A stretch of DNA of 64,000 nucleotides from Streptomyces atratus (GTDB lineage Bacteria > Actinomycetota > Actinomycetes > Streptomycetales > Streptomycetaceae). The notes under the pieces are model-generated. The model was given only the letters and a program-made list of their open reading frames with translations, had not been told where the DNA came from and searched no databases. Positions 45,927 to 55,742 of the stretch are shown one piece after another (positions within the stretch are counted from its first letter, which is position 1; each line of letters opens with the position of its first letter). The DNA lies in contig NZ_FPJO01000002.1 in NCBI RefSeq assembly GCF_900119365.1, positions 124,001 through 188,000 on the forward strand, written 5' to 3'. Both the position numbers and the translations under genes were made by a program.

Positions 45927-46000
45927 TAGCGGGGACAGGATTTGAACCTGCGACCTCTGGGTTATGAGCCCAGCGAGCTACCGAGCTGCTCCACCCCGCG
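45927..46000 (-). tRNA. Initiator tRNA-fMet (CAT), copy 1
   Basis: 74-nt cloverleaf on the minus strand, beginning CGCGGGGTGGAGCAG. Anticodon CAT in CTGGG-CTCATAA-CCCAG; the three G-C pairs next to the loop and the unpaired first acceptor base (C1 against T72) mark it as initiator. GGTTCAAATCC is the T-loop. The 3' CCA is not encoded. Confidence 0.96.
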
Positions 46001-46133
46001 TCGTTGTGTTTAGAACTGTACGTCACCGCTGCCGACCAGCGCAAATCCGTTCCGGCTCCCCGAGCGGGCGGGCCGCGCGCGGCCATACATGGCCCCACGC
46101 AGCCCCATCCACCCCTGCGCGGCCCTATGGGCC

Positions 46134-48254
46134 CTACGCGGTCAGCTCCTGGTGCAGGGCCTCCCGCAGCCGGGCCGCCCGCTCCGCCACCTCCGCCGGG
46201 CCCAGCTCCACCGCCCGGGCACACCAGCGCTGCCCCTCGGTGAGCTCGCCGCGGCGGGCGGCCAGCAGGGCGAGGCGCAGGGCGGCCCTCCCGTGCCCGT
46301 CGTTCGCGGCCCGGCTCCACCACAGCGCGGCCTCGCGCTCGCTTCCCTCGCGGGCGAGCAGCAGCCCGAGGTTGAAGGCGCCGTTGCGGCTGCCCGACTC
46401 GGCGGCCTCGCGGTACCAGCGGGCGGCGCTGTCCACGTCGCCCCGGGCGGCCGCGAGCATCCCGACCCGCACCTGGGCGCGGCGGTGCCCCTGCTCGGCG
46501 GCCCGCTCGTACCACTCCTCGCACTCGGTCTTCTCCGGCATCGGCTCGCCGAGGGCGGGCGGGCCGGGCGGCGGCTGCCGCGAGTCCAGCACCCCGGCCA
46601 GCCGGAAGGCGGCCTCCGCGCTGCCGCCGCCCGCCGCGCAGCGCAGATGGCGCTCCGCCTCCTGCTCCTCGCCCCGGTGCAGCAGGGCCATGCCGACCTG
46701 GAGGGCGGCCTCGGTGTGGCCGGCCGCCGCGGCACGCTCGTACCAGACCAGTGCCGCACGGTCCTCGTCGCGCCCGGCGTACAGGATGCCGAGGTTGAAG
46801 GCCGCGTCGACGCTGCCCGCCTCGGCCGCCTTGGAGAACCAGGGCTCGGCGCCGGTCGCGTCGCCCGCCTGGAGCAGGAGCACGGCCAGCGCGTTGGCCG
46901 CCTCGCGGTGGCCGGCGTACGCGGCGTGGCGGTACCACTGCTCGGCCTGCGGCGTACGGTCCTGGGCCGCGCAGAGCAGGCCGAGGTTGTAGGCGCCGTT
47001 GACATCGCCCGCGTCCATGGCGGCGCGGTACCAGCGTTCGGCGGTCTGCTGCTCGCCCCTGGCCGCGTGCAGGGCGCCCAGGGCGTTGGCGGCGTTGCCG
47101 TCGCCGTCCTGGGCGGCGCGCAGCCACCACACGGCGGCGCTCTCCTCGTCGCCCGCATCACGCAGCAGGAAGCCGAGCGCGCAGGCGGCCCGCGCCTCGC
47201 CCGCCTTCGCGGAGATGAGGTACCAGCGGCCGGCCTCCTTGGGCTCGCCGCGCTGTTCGAGGATGGCACCGAGGTGCAGGGCGGCCCGCCGGTGGCCACG
47301 CGCGGCGGCCTGCCGGTACCACTGCTCGGCCTCGCCCACGCGCCCGGTCGCCGGGCCCGCCACCGGGCCGTCGTCCCTGCGCACCACGGAACGGCCGGGC
47401 GCACCGGGCCGCTCGCCCGCGCCGGGGCCCAGCCCCGGGCGGCCGAAGGCGTCGTGCGGGTCGTCGCCGGCGTTGCGGTCCAGCATCCGCGCGAGGCGGT
47501 ACGCGGCTTCCCGGTGCCCCTGCTCGGCGGCGGCCCGCAGCCAGCGTTCCGCGCCGACGTCGCTGCGGTGTTCCAGCAGGTCGGCGAGGGCGTACGCGCC
47601 CAGTGCATGGCCCTGCTCGGCGGACTGCCGCAGCCAGTACTCGGCACCGGGCTCGTCGCCGCGCTCGCGGTAGTGGCGGCCCAGCGCGTGCGCGGCGGCT
47701 GCGGAGCCCGCGACGGCGGCGATGCGCCACCAGCCGGCCGCGTCGTCGACGTATCCGCGCTGGTGGAGGAGGACGCCCAGGTTGTTGGCCGCGGCCCGGT
47801 CGCCGTCCGCGGTGGCCCCGCGCAGGTAGGGTTCGGCGCCGTCCAGGTCGCCCTGGCGCAGCAGCAGGGCGCCGAGGACACTCATCGATGCGGTGTCCCC
47901 GGCGTCGGCGGCGCGACGGTGACGCGCCTCGCTCTCGGCGCTCTCCTCGCTCTCGGCACTCCTGGAAGGCGCCGCGACCCCTACGGTCCCGGTGCTCCCG
48001 TCGGCCCCAGCGCTTCCCGTGCTCTCTGTGAACTCCGTGCTCTCGACGGTCGCGGCACACCCCGCAGTCTCGGCAGTCTCGGTCGCCTTGATGATCTCAG
48101 GTATATCGGGTGTCTCAGGTGTGTCAGTGGTCTCGTTGTTCTCCGCGGCAGCACCACCAAAAGCCGCATTCATCGCGTTGTCCGGCCGATCAACGCGACG
48201 TTGCACAAACCGCCCTGTCTCCAACAGAGTTGCCCTGTCCCCCATAAATACCAT
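46134..48254 (-). CDS. Large Sel1/TPR-repeat protein
   Basis: 706 aa. The first ~110 residues are low-complexity, rich in Glu, Thr, Ser and Ala. From ~110 to the end there are about 14-15 Sel1-like 36-residue repeats with the pattern A-x-G-x3-A-x3-L-G-x-L (for example AANNLGVLLHQRGYVDDAAGW and AAFNLGILYAGRDEDRAALVW). A Gly/Pro-rich break occurs at ~275-305. A protein-interaction scaffold is likely; partners unknown. ATG 48254 has GGTGG upstream. The gene sits exactly between two identical initiator tRNA genes. Confidence 0.85.
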   Translation of the reverse strand: MVFMGDRATLLETGRFVQRRVDRPDNAMNAAFGGAAAENNETTDTPETPDIPEIIKATETAETAGCAATVESTEFTESTGSAGADGSTGTVGVAAPSRSAESEESAESEARHRRAADAGDTASMSVLGALLLRQGDLDGAEPYLRGATADGDRAAANNLGVLLHQRGYVDDAAGWWRIAAVAGSAAAAHALGRHYRERGDEPGAEYWLRQSAEQGHALGAYALADLLEHRSDVGAERWLRAAAEQGHREAAYRLARMLDRNAGDDPHDAFGRPGLGPGAGERPGAPGRSVVRRDDGPVAGPATGRVGEAEQWYRQAAARGHRRAALHLGAILEQRGEPKEAGRWYLISAKAGEARAACALGFLLRDAGDEESAAVWWLRAAQDGDGNAANALGALHAARGEQQTAERWYRAAMDAGDVNGAYNLGLLCAAQDRTPQAEQWYRHAAYAGHREAANALAVLLLQAGDATGAEPWFSKAAEAGSVDAAFNLGILYAGRDEDRAALVWYERAAAAGHTEAALQVGMALLHRGEEQEAERHLRCAAGGGSAEAAFRLAGVLDSRQPPPGPPALGEPMPEKTECEEWYERAAEQGHRRAQVRVGMLAAARGDVDSAARWYREAAESGSRNGAFNLGLLLAREGSEREAALWWSRAANDGHGRAALRLALLAARRGELTEGQRWCARAVELGPAEVAERAARLREALHQELTA

Positions 48255-48422
48255 CGTCGCACCACCTGCAACCCGCGTACACCTGGTATATCGCGGCCAG
48301 TGAGGTCACTTCAGCGTTTTGTCGACATGCCCACAGAGAGATAAGTCAAACATGTCCGGACCCAACTCGTGCCCCGCGAACCGCACTTCACGCACCTTGC
48401 ACAAGAAAGTCGCCACGGCACG

Positions 48423-48460
48423 ACGAAGGCCCGGATCCTCGAAAGGATCCGGGCCTTCGT
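48423..48460. terminator. Terminator of second tRNA-fMet
   Basis: 16-bp stem ACGAAGGCCCGGATCC / GGATCCGGGCCTTCGT with loop TCGAAA, directly beyond the tRNA on its transcript. Confidence 0.9.
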
Positions 48461-48467
48461 CTTTCAG

Positions 48468-48541
48468 TAGCGGGGACAGGATTTGAACCTGCGACCTCTG
48501 GGTTATGAGCCCAGCGAGCTACCGAGCTGCTCCACCCCGCG
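48468..48541 (-). tRNA. Initiator tRNA-fMet (CAT), copy 2
   Basis: Identical over all 74 bases to the copy at 45927-46000, including the initiator features. The flanking TCGTTGTGT on the 5' side and the GGATCC-containing terminator on the 3' side are also shared, indicating duplication of the whole unit. Confidence 0.96.
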
Positions 48542-48593
48542 TCGTTGTGTGGAAACCGTACCACGACGCGGGGGTGAGCCTTTACCGGGTTAC

Positions 48594-51590
48594 TCAGCCA
48601 CTGGTGTCAGTGCCGGCCGGTTTGCCCTTCTCGTCCGAGCCGGTCGCGCTGTCCGTGGCCTTCGCACCGTCCTTCGCGCTGTCCTTCGCACCGCCCGCGC
48701 CGTTCGCACTGCCCGACTTGGGCTGGGCGGCCGCCGCACGCTGCAAGGCATCCTGCAGATCCGCCTGGGCCTTGCCGTAGGCGGCCCAGTCCTGCTCCTT
48801 CAGGGCCGCTTCGCCCTCCGAGTAGGCCTTCTGCGCATCCGCGATCGCCTTCTTCAGCGCCGCGTCACCGGTGGCCGGCGGCTCCGTGGTGCCCGGGGGT
48901 CTGGTGGTGTCCGGCGGGGTCGTGCCGGAGTCCGTCACCCCGAAGACCGCGTTGAGCGCCTCCCCGAGGCTGTTCTCGAAGACGGTCTTCGACCCGTACG
49001 AGGCGGCGACCTTGCGCAGCAGCGGATAGTTCTGCGTGCCACCGCGCGTGTACACCGGCTCGATGTAGAGGAAGCCGCCCTCCAGCGGCACGGTCAGCAG
49101 GTTGCCGTACTCGATGTCGGAGTCGGTTCCCTTCAGGTTTCTCACGAACTCGGCGACGTCGTCGTTGCCGTTGAGCTCGCTCTGTACCTGACCGGGACCC
49201 TTCACCGTGGTGGTGACTCTCAGCAGCCTTATCGTGCCGTAGTCCTTGCTGGCCGCGTCCGCGTCCACCGCCATGAACGCCCCGAGGTCGGGCCGCCCCT
49301 TCGGGGTGAACGTCGTCGTCAGCGAGAACTTCTGAGCCGTCTGATCCGGCATCTTTATGCTCAGGTAGTACGGCGGGACGGCACCGGACTCCTTGTTGGT
49401 CGGGTCGTCCGGGACCTGCCACGCGTCACTGCCGCTGTAGAACTGCGCGGGGTTGGTGACGTGGTAGCGGGTGAGCAGTTCGCGCTGCACCTTGAACAGG
49501 TCCTGCGGGTACCGCAGGTGGTCCACGAGCTCCTGCGGGATGTCCGCCCTGGGCTCCACGGTCCCCGGGAACGCCTTGCGCCAGGTCTTGAGGACCGGGT
49601 CCTCGGTGTCCCACTCGTAGAGCTTGACCTTGCCGTCGTACGCGTCGACGGTGGCCTTCACCGAGTTGCGGATGTAGTTGACCTGGTTCTGCTGGGCGAC
49701 GACCGCGCGCTGGTTGGTGGTCAGCGAGTCGGCCGTGGTGTCACCGAGCGTCGTGCGCGAGGCGTACGGGTAGCCGTTGGTGGTGGTGTACGCGTCGACG
49801 ACCCACTGGATGCGGCCGTTCACCACCGCCGGGTAGGCGTCGCCGTCGATGGTCAGCCACGGGGCGACCGCCTCGACGCGCTCCTTGGGCGTGCGGTTGT
49901 AGAGAACCCGCGAACCGTCGCCGATGGCTCCCGAGTAGAGGATCTGCGGCTCGCTGAACGCCACCGCGTACGCGGCACGGTTGAAGGCGTTGGAGAGGCT
50001 GACCCCGCTGTCGCCCTGGTAGCTGGTGGTCTTCTCGCCGTCCTCCTCGTAGTCGAGCTCCTTCTGGGGCCCGCCGACAATGGAGTACTGCTCGGTCTTC
50101 TCGCCGTAGTAGATCCGCTGCTCGTACTTGGGGAACTCGCCGCTCGTCGGCAGACCGGACTCGGTGAAGTCCGGGGAACCCTTCGGGTTCTTGCCGGTCG
50201 TCGTGCCCTTGGCCGCAATGGCGCCGTAGCCGTGGGTGTAGGTGAAGTGGTCGTTGATCCAGTTGCGCTTGGGGATGCCGTCGAGGTTGAGCTCGCGCAG
50301 ACCGATGACCGTGTCCTGGTCCTTGCCGGCGGCGTCCTTGTAGCGGTCGACGTCCAGCGTCTTGGGGAACTGGTAGTAGTTCCTCTTCTGCTGGAGCTGC
50401 TGGAAGGCCGGGGAGACGACGTTGGGGTCCATCACCCGGTAGCTGGCGGCGTCGTTCGCGCTGGCGCGCAGCTTGGCGTCGTCGTCCGTCGTGCTCTTGC
50501 CCGAGTAGTCGTCGACCTGCGCGTTGTCGATGTCGTACGCGTCACGCGTCGCTTCGATGTTCTTCCGGATGAACGGGGCTTCCTTGGCCTGCTCGTTCGG
50601 CTGGACCTGGAACTTCTGCACGATCGCCGGGTACAGCCCGCCGATCAGGATCGCCGAGAGCACCATCAGGCCGAAGCCGATCACCGGGAGCTGCCAGGTG
50701 CGGCGCCAGAGCGTCGCGAAGAACAGCACGGCGCAGATCGCGGCGATGCAGAACAGGATGGTCTTCGCCGGCAGATAGGCGTTGGCGTCGACGTACCGCA
50801 GGCCCGTCCAGTTGTCCGTGGCCTTGAAGTCGCTGGACTTCACGGCCAGGCCGTACCGGTCGAGCCAGTACGCCACGGCCTTCAGCGAGACGAAGACGCC
50901 GAGCAGCACCGACAGATGGCCGGTGGCCGCGCCGGTCGCCCGCGCGCCGGGGCTGGTGACGCGCAGCCCGCCGTACAGATAGTGGGTCATCGCGGCGGCG
51001 ATCAGCGAGAGCACCGTGGCCGCGAAGCCGAAGCCCAGCAGGAAGCGGTACCAGGGCAGGTCGAAGGCGTAGAAGGACACGTCCAGATGGAACTGGGGGT
51101 CCTTCTGCCCGAACGCCACGCCGTTCACATACATCAGCCAGGTACGCCACTGGCCGGAGGCGGATGCTCCGGCGATCAGCCCGACGAGCGCGGTGATCGC
51201 GAGCAGCACCCACTTCTTGTACGGGGCGAGGCTCATCCGGTAGCGGTCCAGGCTCTGCTGTTCCAGAGACATCGCGCTCAGCGGCGGCCGGAGCCGGTGC
51301 GCGAGCCAGATGTTCAGGCCGACGGCGACTGCCATCAGCAGGCCGAAGACCAGGAACAAGCCGATCTTGGTCCACAGGGTGGTGGTGAAGACGGACGAAT
51401 ACGCGACCGACCGGTACCAGAGCCAGTCCGTCCAGAACCCGGCGAACATGACGAACGCCATGGCGAGAACCGCCAGGACGCCCAGTGTCATGAGCAGGGT
51501 ACGGGCACGCCGGGACGGGCGGCCGACTCTGATCCGTGGCCCGGTCGGGCCTCCGCCGCGGTCCGGCATCTGGAAAGCCAACGTGCGCAC
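48594..51590 (-). CDS. UPF0182-family large membrane protein
   Basis: 998 aa. Seven or so transmembrane segments lie in the first ~310 residues ([20 protein letters not shown] onward). A ~550-residue extracytoplasmic domain follows, then an Ala/Lys/Gly-rich, Pro/Thr-containing C-terminal tail (from ~870). Conserved throughout actinobacteria, function unknown. GTG 51590 or ATG 51569 (MPDRGGG) could be the start; neither has a clear ribosome site. Confidence 0.9.
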   Translation of the reverse strand: MRTLAFQMPDRGGGPTGPRIRVGRPSRRARTLLMTLGVLAVLAMAFVMFAGFWTDWLWYRSVAYSSVFTTTLWTKIGLFLVFGLLMAVAVGLNIWLAHRLRPPLSAMSLEQQSLDRYRMSLAPYKKWVLLAITALVGLIAGASASGQWRTWLMYVNGVAFGQKDPQFHLDVSFYAFDLPWYRFLLGFGFAATVLSLIAAAMTHYLYGGLRVTSPGARATGAATGHLSVLLGVFVSLKAVAYWLDRYGLAVKSSDFKATDNWTGLRYVDANAYLPAKTILFCIAAICAVLFFATLWRRTWQLPVIGFGLMVLSAILIGGLYPAIVQKFQVQPNEQAKEAPFIRKNIEATRDAYDIDNAQVDDYSGKSTTDDDAKLRASANDAASYRVMDPNVVSPAFQQLQQKRNYYQFPKTLDVDRYKDAAGKDQDTVIGLRELNLDGIPKRNWINDHFTYTHGYGAIAAKGTTTGKNPKGSPDFTESGLPTSGEFPKYEQRIYYGEKTEQYSIVGGPQKELDYEEDGEKTTSYQGDSGVSLSNAFNRAAYAVAFSEPQILYSGAIGDGSRVLYNRTPKERVEAVAPWLTIDGDAYPAVVNGRIQWVVDAYTTTNGYPYASRTTLGDTTADSLTTNQRAVVAQQNQVNYIRNSVKATVDAYDGKVKLYEWDTEDPVLKTWRKAFPGTVEPRADIPQELVDHLRYPQDLFKVQRELLTRYHVTNPAQFYSGSDAWQVPDDPTNKESGAVPPYYLSIKMPDQTAQKFSLTTTFTPKGRPDLGAFMAVDADAASKDYGTIRLLRVTTTVKGPGQVQSELNGNDDVAEFVRNLKGTDSDIEYGNLLTVPLEGGFLYIEPVYTRGGTQNYPLLRKVAASYGSKTVFENSLGEALNAVFGVTDSGTTPPDTTRPPGTTEPPATGDAALKKAIADAQKAYSEGEAALKEQDWAAYGKAQADLQDALQRAAAAQPKSGSANGAGGAKDSAKDGAKATDSATGSDEKGKPAGTDTSG

Positions 51591-51706
51591 CTCGAAGTTC
51601 GCGGGTCGTGTGAAGCGGGCCCAGCGATCGTAGAGCCCATCTATGCAACTTACTGAGGCTTTACCTAGTTCCCGTTCCCGGGGCGGAAGGAGGCAGGATA
51701 TCGACC

Positions 51707-52267
51707 ATGCCCAACGTTTCCCCCTCAGGCCCTCCGATGGCCGCGAGCCCGCTCACCGTCGCGGTGCTCGAAATCGACGAGTACATCTCCGGCCTCGGCT
51801 GGGACCAGCCGGCCCGGCTCTTCGCCCTGGTCGACACCGCCAAGCTGCGGGTCCAGGAGCCCGGCCTCGCCGCCCAGCTCGGTCTGGACAGCGCCGATTC
51901 CCCGTCCGCCTCACTGACCCCCATCGAGCAGGACGAGCTGCCGCCGGGGACCGCCCTGGACGAGTTCCTCGCCACGATCGCCTGGCCCGACGCGGTGATC
52001 GGGTGCGCGCTGACGGTGGAGCGGCTGATGCTGCCGCCGTCCGCCGAGGCCTCGGTGCCCGAGGGGCTCGACGACGCGCAGCTGACCAAGTGGGTCGCCA
52101 AGCACCCGGAGCGCCAGGAGGTGCGGATGACCGTGGCGGTCCTGCGGGACGGTACGCGTGAGTCGGCCGTCCGGCTCCGGGCGAAGGACACCCCGAGCGA
52201 GGTGCGGACCGGCGCCGGTCTGGTGCCCGGGCTGGCCGACGCGCTGGCCGCGACCTTCGAGGCCTGA
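51707..52267 (+). CDS. PPA1309-family protein
   Basis: 186 aa, cytosolic, acidic. Conserved segments [20 protein letters not shown] and [11 protein letters not shown], then [19 protein letters not shown] and [13 protein letters not shown] are those of the uncharacterised actinobacterial PPA1309 family. AGGA lies 8 bases before the ATG. It is divergent from UPF0182 and convergent with the YlbL protease, a conserved actinobacterial arrangement. Confidence 0.85.
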   Translation: MPNVSPSGPPMAASPLTVAVLEIDEYISGLGWDQPARLFALVDTAKLRVQEPGLAAQLGLDSADSPSASLTPIEQDELPPGTALDEFLATIAWPDAVIGCALTVERLMLPPSAEASVPEGLDDAQLTKWVAKHPERQEVRMTVAVLRDGTRESAVRLRAKDTPSEVRTGAGLVPGLADALAATFEA

Positions 52268-52295
52268 CCCCGTCGCGTCCCCCGCGGGGGCGCGG

Positions 52296-53384
52296 TCAGC
52301 CTGCCGAGCAGCTCGGCAGCCCGGCCGTGTCCCCCACCCGGATCTTCTCCAGCGACTTCTTCGCGTCGTCGATCGTCTTCACCTTCACCAGCGTGAGTCC
52401 GCTCGGAGTGTCGGAGGCGGCGGCCTTGCAGTTCTCGTCCGGTGTCAGGAAGTACCTGGCGCCGGCGTTGCGCGCGCCGACCAGCTTCATGTTGATGCCG
52501 CCGATCGGGCCGACCTTGCCCTTGTCGTCGATCGTGCCGGTGCCCGCGATGAACTTGCCGCCGGTGAGCTTGCCGGGCGTCAGCCTGTCGATGATGCCCA
52601 GCGAGAACATCAGACCGGCGCTCGGGCCGCCGACGTCGGCGAGCTTGATGTCGATCCGGAACGGGAACGTGTGGTCGGTCCCGGCCTGGATGCCGACGAT
52701 CGCGCGGTTCTCCTTGGGCGCCTTCGCGGTGGTGATGACGATCTTCCGGCTGCCCTCGGGCTCCTTGCCGGCCTTCTCGGCGGCCTGGGCCGTCCGGGCC
52801 GGGATGACCGTGAACGTGACCTTCTCGCCGGGGTCGTGGCGGGTGACGAGCTTCGCGACGTCCTCGGGCTGCTTGACGGGGGTGCCGTCGACCTGCTTGA
52901 TCACGTCGCCCGCGTGCAGCTTGCCCTGGGCGGGGCTGCCCTTGACGACCGTCGAGACCACGACGCGCGACGTCACCGGGATGCCCAGTTCGGTCAGCGC
53001 GGCGACCTTGGCGCTCTCCTGGGACTGGCTGAACTCCTCGGCGTTCTCCTGCGTCGACTCACGCTCGGTCTTGCCGTCGGGGTAGAGCGTGTCGTGCGGC
53101 ACGACAACGCTGTCGTGGGCCAGCCAGCCGTAGACGGACTCGACGAGATTCATGTTGTAGTCGGCACCGGTGACCCTGACCGTCGTCATATTGAGGTTGC
53201 CGGACGTCGGATACGTCTTGTGCCCGGAAATCTGCAGGACGGGTTCGCCGCCGACCTTGCCCAGCGTGTTCACGGTCGGGCCGGGGGACATCTCCGCATA
53301 CGGCACAGGGATCAGCACGCCTGCGCAGAGCAGCGCGATGAGGATCAGGGTGGAGGCGAGCATCGTCGCGGTGCGGCGTGGCAT
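52296..53384 (-). CDS. YlbL-type PDZ/Lon-like membrane serine protease
   Basis: 362 aa. N-terminal membrane anchor (TMLASTLILIALLCAGVL). A PDZ domain (~125-200, GSPAQGKLHAGDVIKQVDG) precedes a Lon-type proteolytic domain with catalytic Ser255 in GGPSAGL and Lys300 in GGINMKLVGA. Extracytoplasmic quality control or regulated processing; in Bacillus, YlbL degrades a cell-division inhibitor. Confidence 0.93.
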   Translation of the reverse strand: MPRRTATMLASTLILIALLCAGVLIPVPYAEMSPGPTVNTLGKVGGEPVLQISGHKTYPTSGNLNMTTVRVTGADYNMNLVESVYGWLAHDSVVVPHDTLYPDGKTERESTQENAEEFSQSQESAKVAALTELGIPVTSRVVVSTVVKGSPAQGKLHAGDVIKQVDGTPVKQPEDVAKLVTRHDPGEKVTFTVIPARTAQAAEKAGKEPEGSRKIVITTAKAPKENRAIVGIQAGTDHTFPFRIDIKLADVGGPSAGLMFSLGIIDRLTPGKLTGGKFIAGTGTIDDKGKVGPIGGINMKLVGARNAGARYFLTPDENCKAAASDTPSGLTLVKVKTIDDAKKSLEKIRVGDTAGLPSCSAG

Positions 53385-53527
53385 GGAACGACAGTACGGG
53401 AAGGGCCTGTAAGTGCACCGCCGGGGCCGGTCCGTACGAGGCGGGGAACCGGGCGCGGGCCGCGCCTGAGGGCGTCGGCAGCCGGAACCGCGATGCGGAT
53501 TGGCGACTGCGTACGCGCGATGAAACG

Positions 53528-53698
53528 TCAGACGACATCGGAACCGGAGTGCGACTTCTCCATCGCCTCACGGAACCTGGCATAGCCGGCGAGTTCGGTG
53601 ACATCGCCGGCTGTGCGATTACGGGTGGCCCAGCTTCCCCATATCGCAGCGCCGAGCGCAGCGAAAAGCGGAATCAGCAACCAGGCAAGTGCTGCCAT
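53528..53698 (-). CDS. Short single-pass membrane protein (56 aa)
   Basis: Too short for routine ORF cut-offs but convincing. A strong GGGAGG ribosome site lies 5 bases before ATG 53698. An N-terminal helix (MAALAWLLIPLFAALGAAIW) is followed by a soluble tail (DVTELAGYARFREAMEKSH). It lies between the YlbL gene and moaE in the same direction, a place where Streptomyces genomes carry a small hypothetical gene. Function unknown. Confidence 0.75.
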   Translation of the reverse strand: MAALAWLLIPLFAALGAAIWGSWATRNRTAGDVTELAGYARFREAMEKSHSGSDVV

Positions 53699-53826
53699 TA
53701 CGACCTCCCTACCCCATGAGCGACCGCAACTGACCGCTCAGCAGATTAACCGTCTGGAGAACCCACGCTCACGGCAGGGGTGGGATTACGCAAATCGGGC
53801 CCGACGGCCTCCTGGCCGGCTTGCGC

Positions 53827-54288
<462 letters not shown>

Positions 54289-54406
54289 GGAGCCCATGGT
54301 GCCGTACGGCACTGACAACGCGGAATAGCTCTTTCCACCGGCGGGCCGCCCCTGGCCTTGGAGCCTTCTGCAGAAGTCCGCGGCAGGGGGTGGTCCGGGG
54401 CGGCTC

Positions 54407-55549
54407 TCAGATGCGGCGGCGGGCCTTGCGGGCGCGGCGGACCAGGGCGGCGGTGCCGAGCAGTGCCACGGTCGCACCGGCGGCACCCGCCGCGGTGGCG
54501 TCCTTGCGGCCGAGGCGGCGTCCGGCGACGGTGTGCCGGCCCTCGACCTCTTCGAGGAGGGCGGCGAGCACTTCCTCGTTGGTCCAGCTCGGGCGCCATC
54601 CCACGTCGTGCAGCCGGCTCACGCTGACCACCCAGGGGTGCATCGTGTACGCCAGATCGCCCGCCGGGGACGGGGTGAGGCCGATCCGGTGCAGCCGGGC
54701 GGCGGCGCCCAGGGCCACGGCGGAGGGCAGCTCCATCCGGCGGACGCCGCTGAGCTCCTCGACCTCCTCCTGCTCCAGCCAGCCGTCGCAGCCGACCGCG
54801 AACTCGCCGTCGATCTTTTCGAGCGCGGCGTACTCCAGGGCCGTGACCAGGTCGTCGACATGGCAGAACTGCCAGGTCGGACGCGATCCGGCGACGACCA
54901 GGAGGCGCGGCGACTCGAAGTAGCGGGTCAGCGCGGTGTCCGTACCGCCGACCAGGACGGTGGGCCGGACCACGGTCACATTGAGTCCGGGGTGGGCGCG
55001 GGGCGCCCGGCGGCCGAGCCGTTCGATCTCCAGGAGGTCGCCGACGCCGGTGGCCTCGGCCGTGGCGCGCAGCTCGGCGTCCTCGGCGAGCGGGATGTCG
55101 TTGTCGGGCAGCGCCCCGTAGACCATTGCCGAAGTGCACAGCACGACCCGGTGGACGCCGACGGCCGCGGCGGCCGTCAGCACGGTCTGGGTGCCGCGCA
55201 CGTTGTACGCGGTGCGGGCGGCGGGGTCGGTCTCCAGGTCGAGATCGAGTGCGAGATGCACCACGACATCTGCGCCGCGCAGCTTCTCCGCGATGGCGGG
55301 GTCGCGGACGTCGAGGATGTGCCAGGTCGCCTCGGAGACCTCTCCGCGGCGTTCGTCGATGGCGATGACCTGCTTGATCTCCTCGGATGCCGCGAGGCGT
55401 GCGGTGAGCAGCTCGCCCACGCCGCCGGCGGCTCCGGTGACCGCGACGACGGGGCCGCGGCTCCGGGAGCGGTTCTTTTCTGGTTTGTTCTCGGTCGAGG
55501 GGTCGGACAGGTTTCGCGCTGCGCGAACCTGAGGATCTGGGGAACTCAC
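54407..55549 (-). CDS. NAD-dependent epimerase/dehydratase-like SDR protein
   Basis: 380 aa. Rossmann motif VAVTGAAGGVGELL, Asp in AIDERRG, NVRGT, then a degenerate active site (LCTSAMVYG). A C-terminal hydrophobic/basic end (GATVALLGTAALVRRARKARRRI) could anchor it to the membrane. The extended-SDR substrate is unknown. GTG 55549 has GGAGA 6 bases upstream. Same direction as moaE, 118 bp apart. Confidence 0.85.
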   Translation of the reverse strand: MSSPDPQVRAARNLSDPSTENKPEKNRSRSRGPVVAVTGAAGGVGELLTARLAASEEIKQVIAIDERRGEVSEATWHILDVRDPAIAEKLRGADVVVHLALDLDLETDPAARTAYNVRGTQTVLTAAAAVGVHRVVLCTSAMVYGALPDNDIPLAEDAELRATAEATGVGDLLEIERLGRRAPRAHPGLNVTVVRPTVLVGGTDTALTRYFESPRLLVVAGSRPTWQFCHVDDLVTALEYAALEKIDGEFAVGCDGWLEQEEVEELSGVRRMELPSAVALGAAARLHRIGLTPSPAGDLAYTMHPWVVSVSRLHDVGWRPSWTNEEVLAALLEEVEGRHTVAGRRLGRKDATAAGAAGATVALLGTAALVRRARKARRRI

Positions 55550-55742
55550 CGGGCGTCTCCAGCGGTTGTCTTCAGTACGTACCCGAATGACGCGTGCGTA
55601 CCAGGTGGCGTCCATCCTGCCGCAGGCCGGGAGCCGGCGGAGCACTGAGGCCCTGCGCGGGCTTTTGGTGTCTACGCTGGATGGTGATGTCGGGCAGTCG
55701 CCGTCGGTTCGAGCCGGCGGCCCTACGAGCCGAGGAAACCCC

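Noticed and set aside
44374..47130. 918-codon minus-strand frame spanning the ABC permease, binding protein, tRNA and Sel1 gene
   Set aside because: It runs through a tRNA gene and out of frame through real proteins; no recognisable domain.
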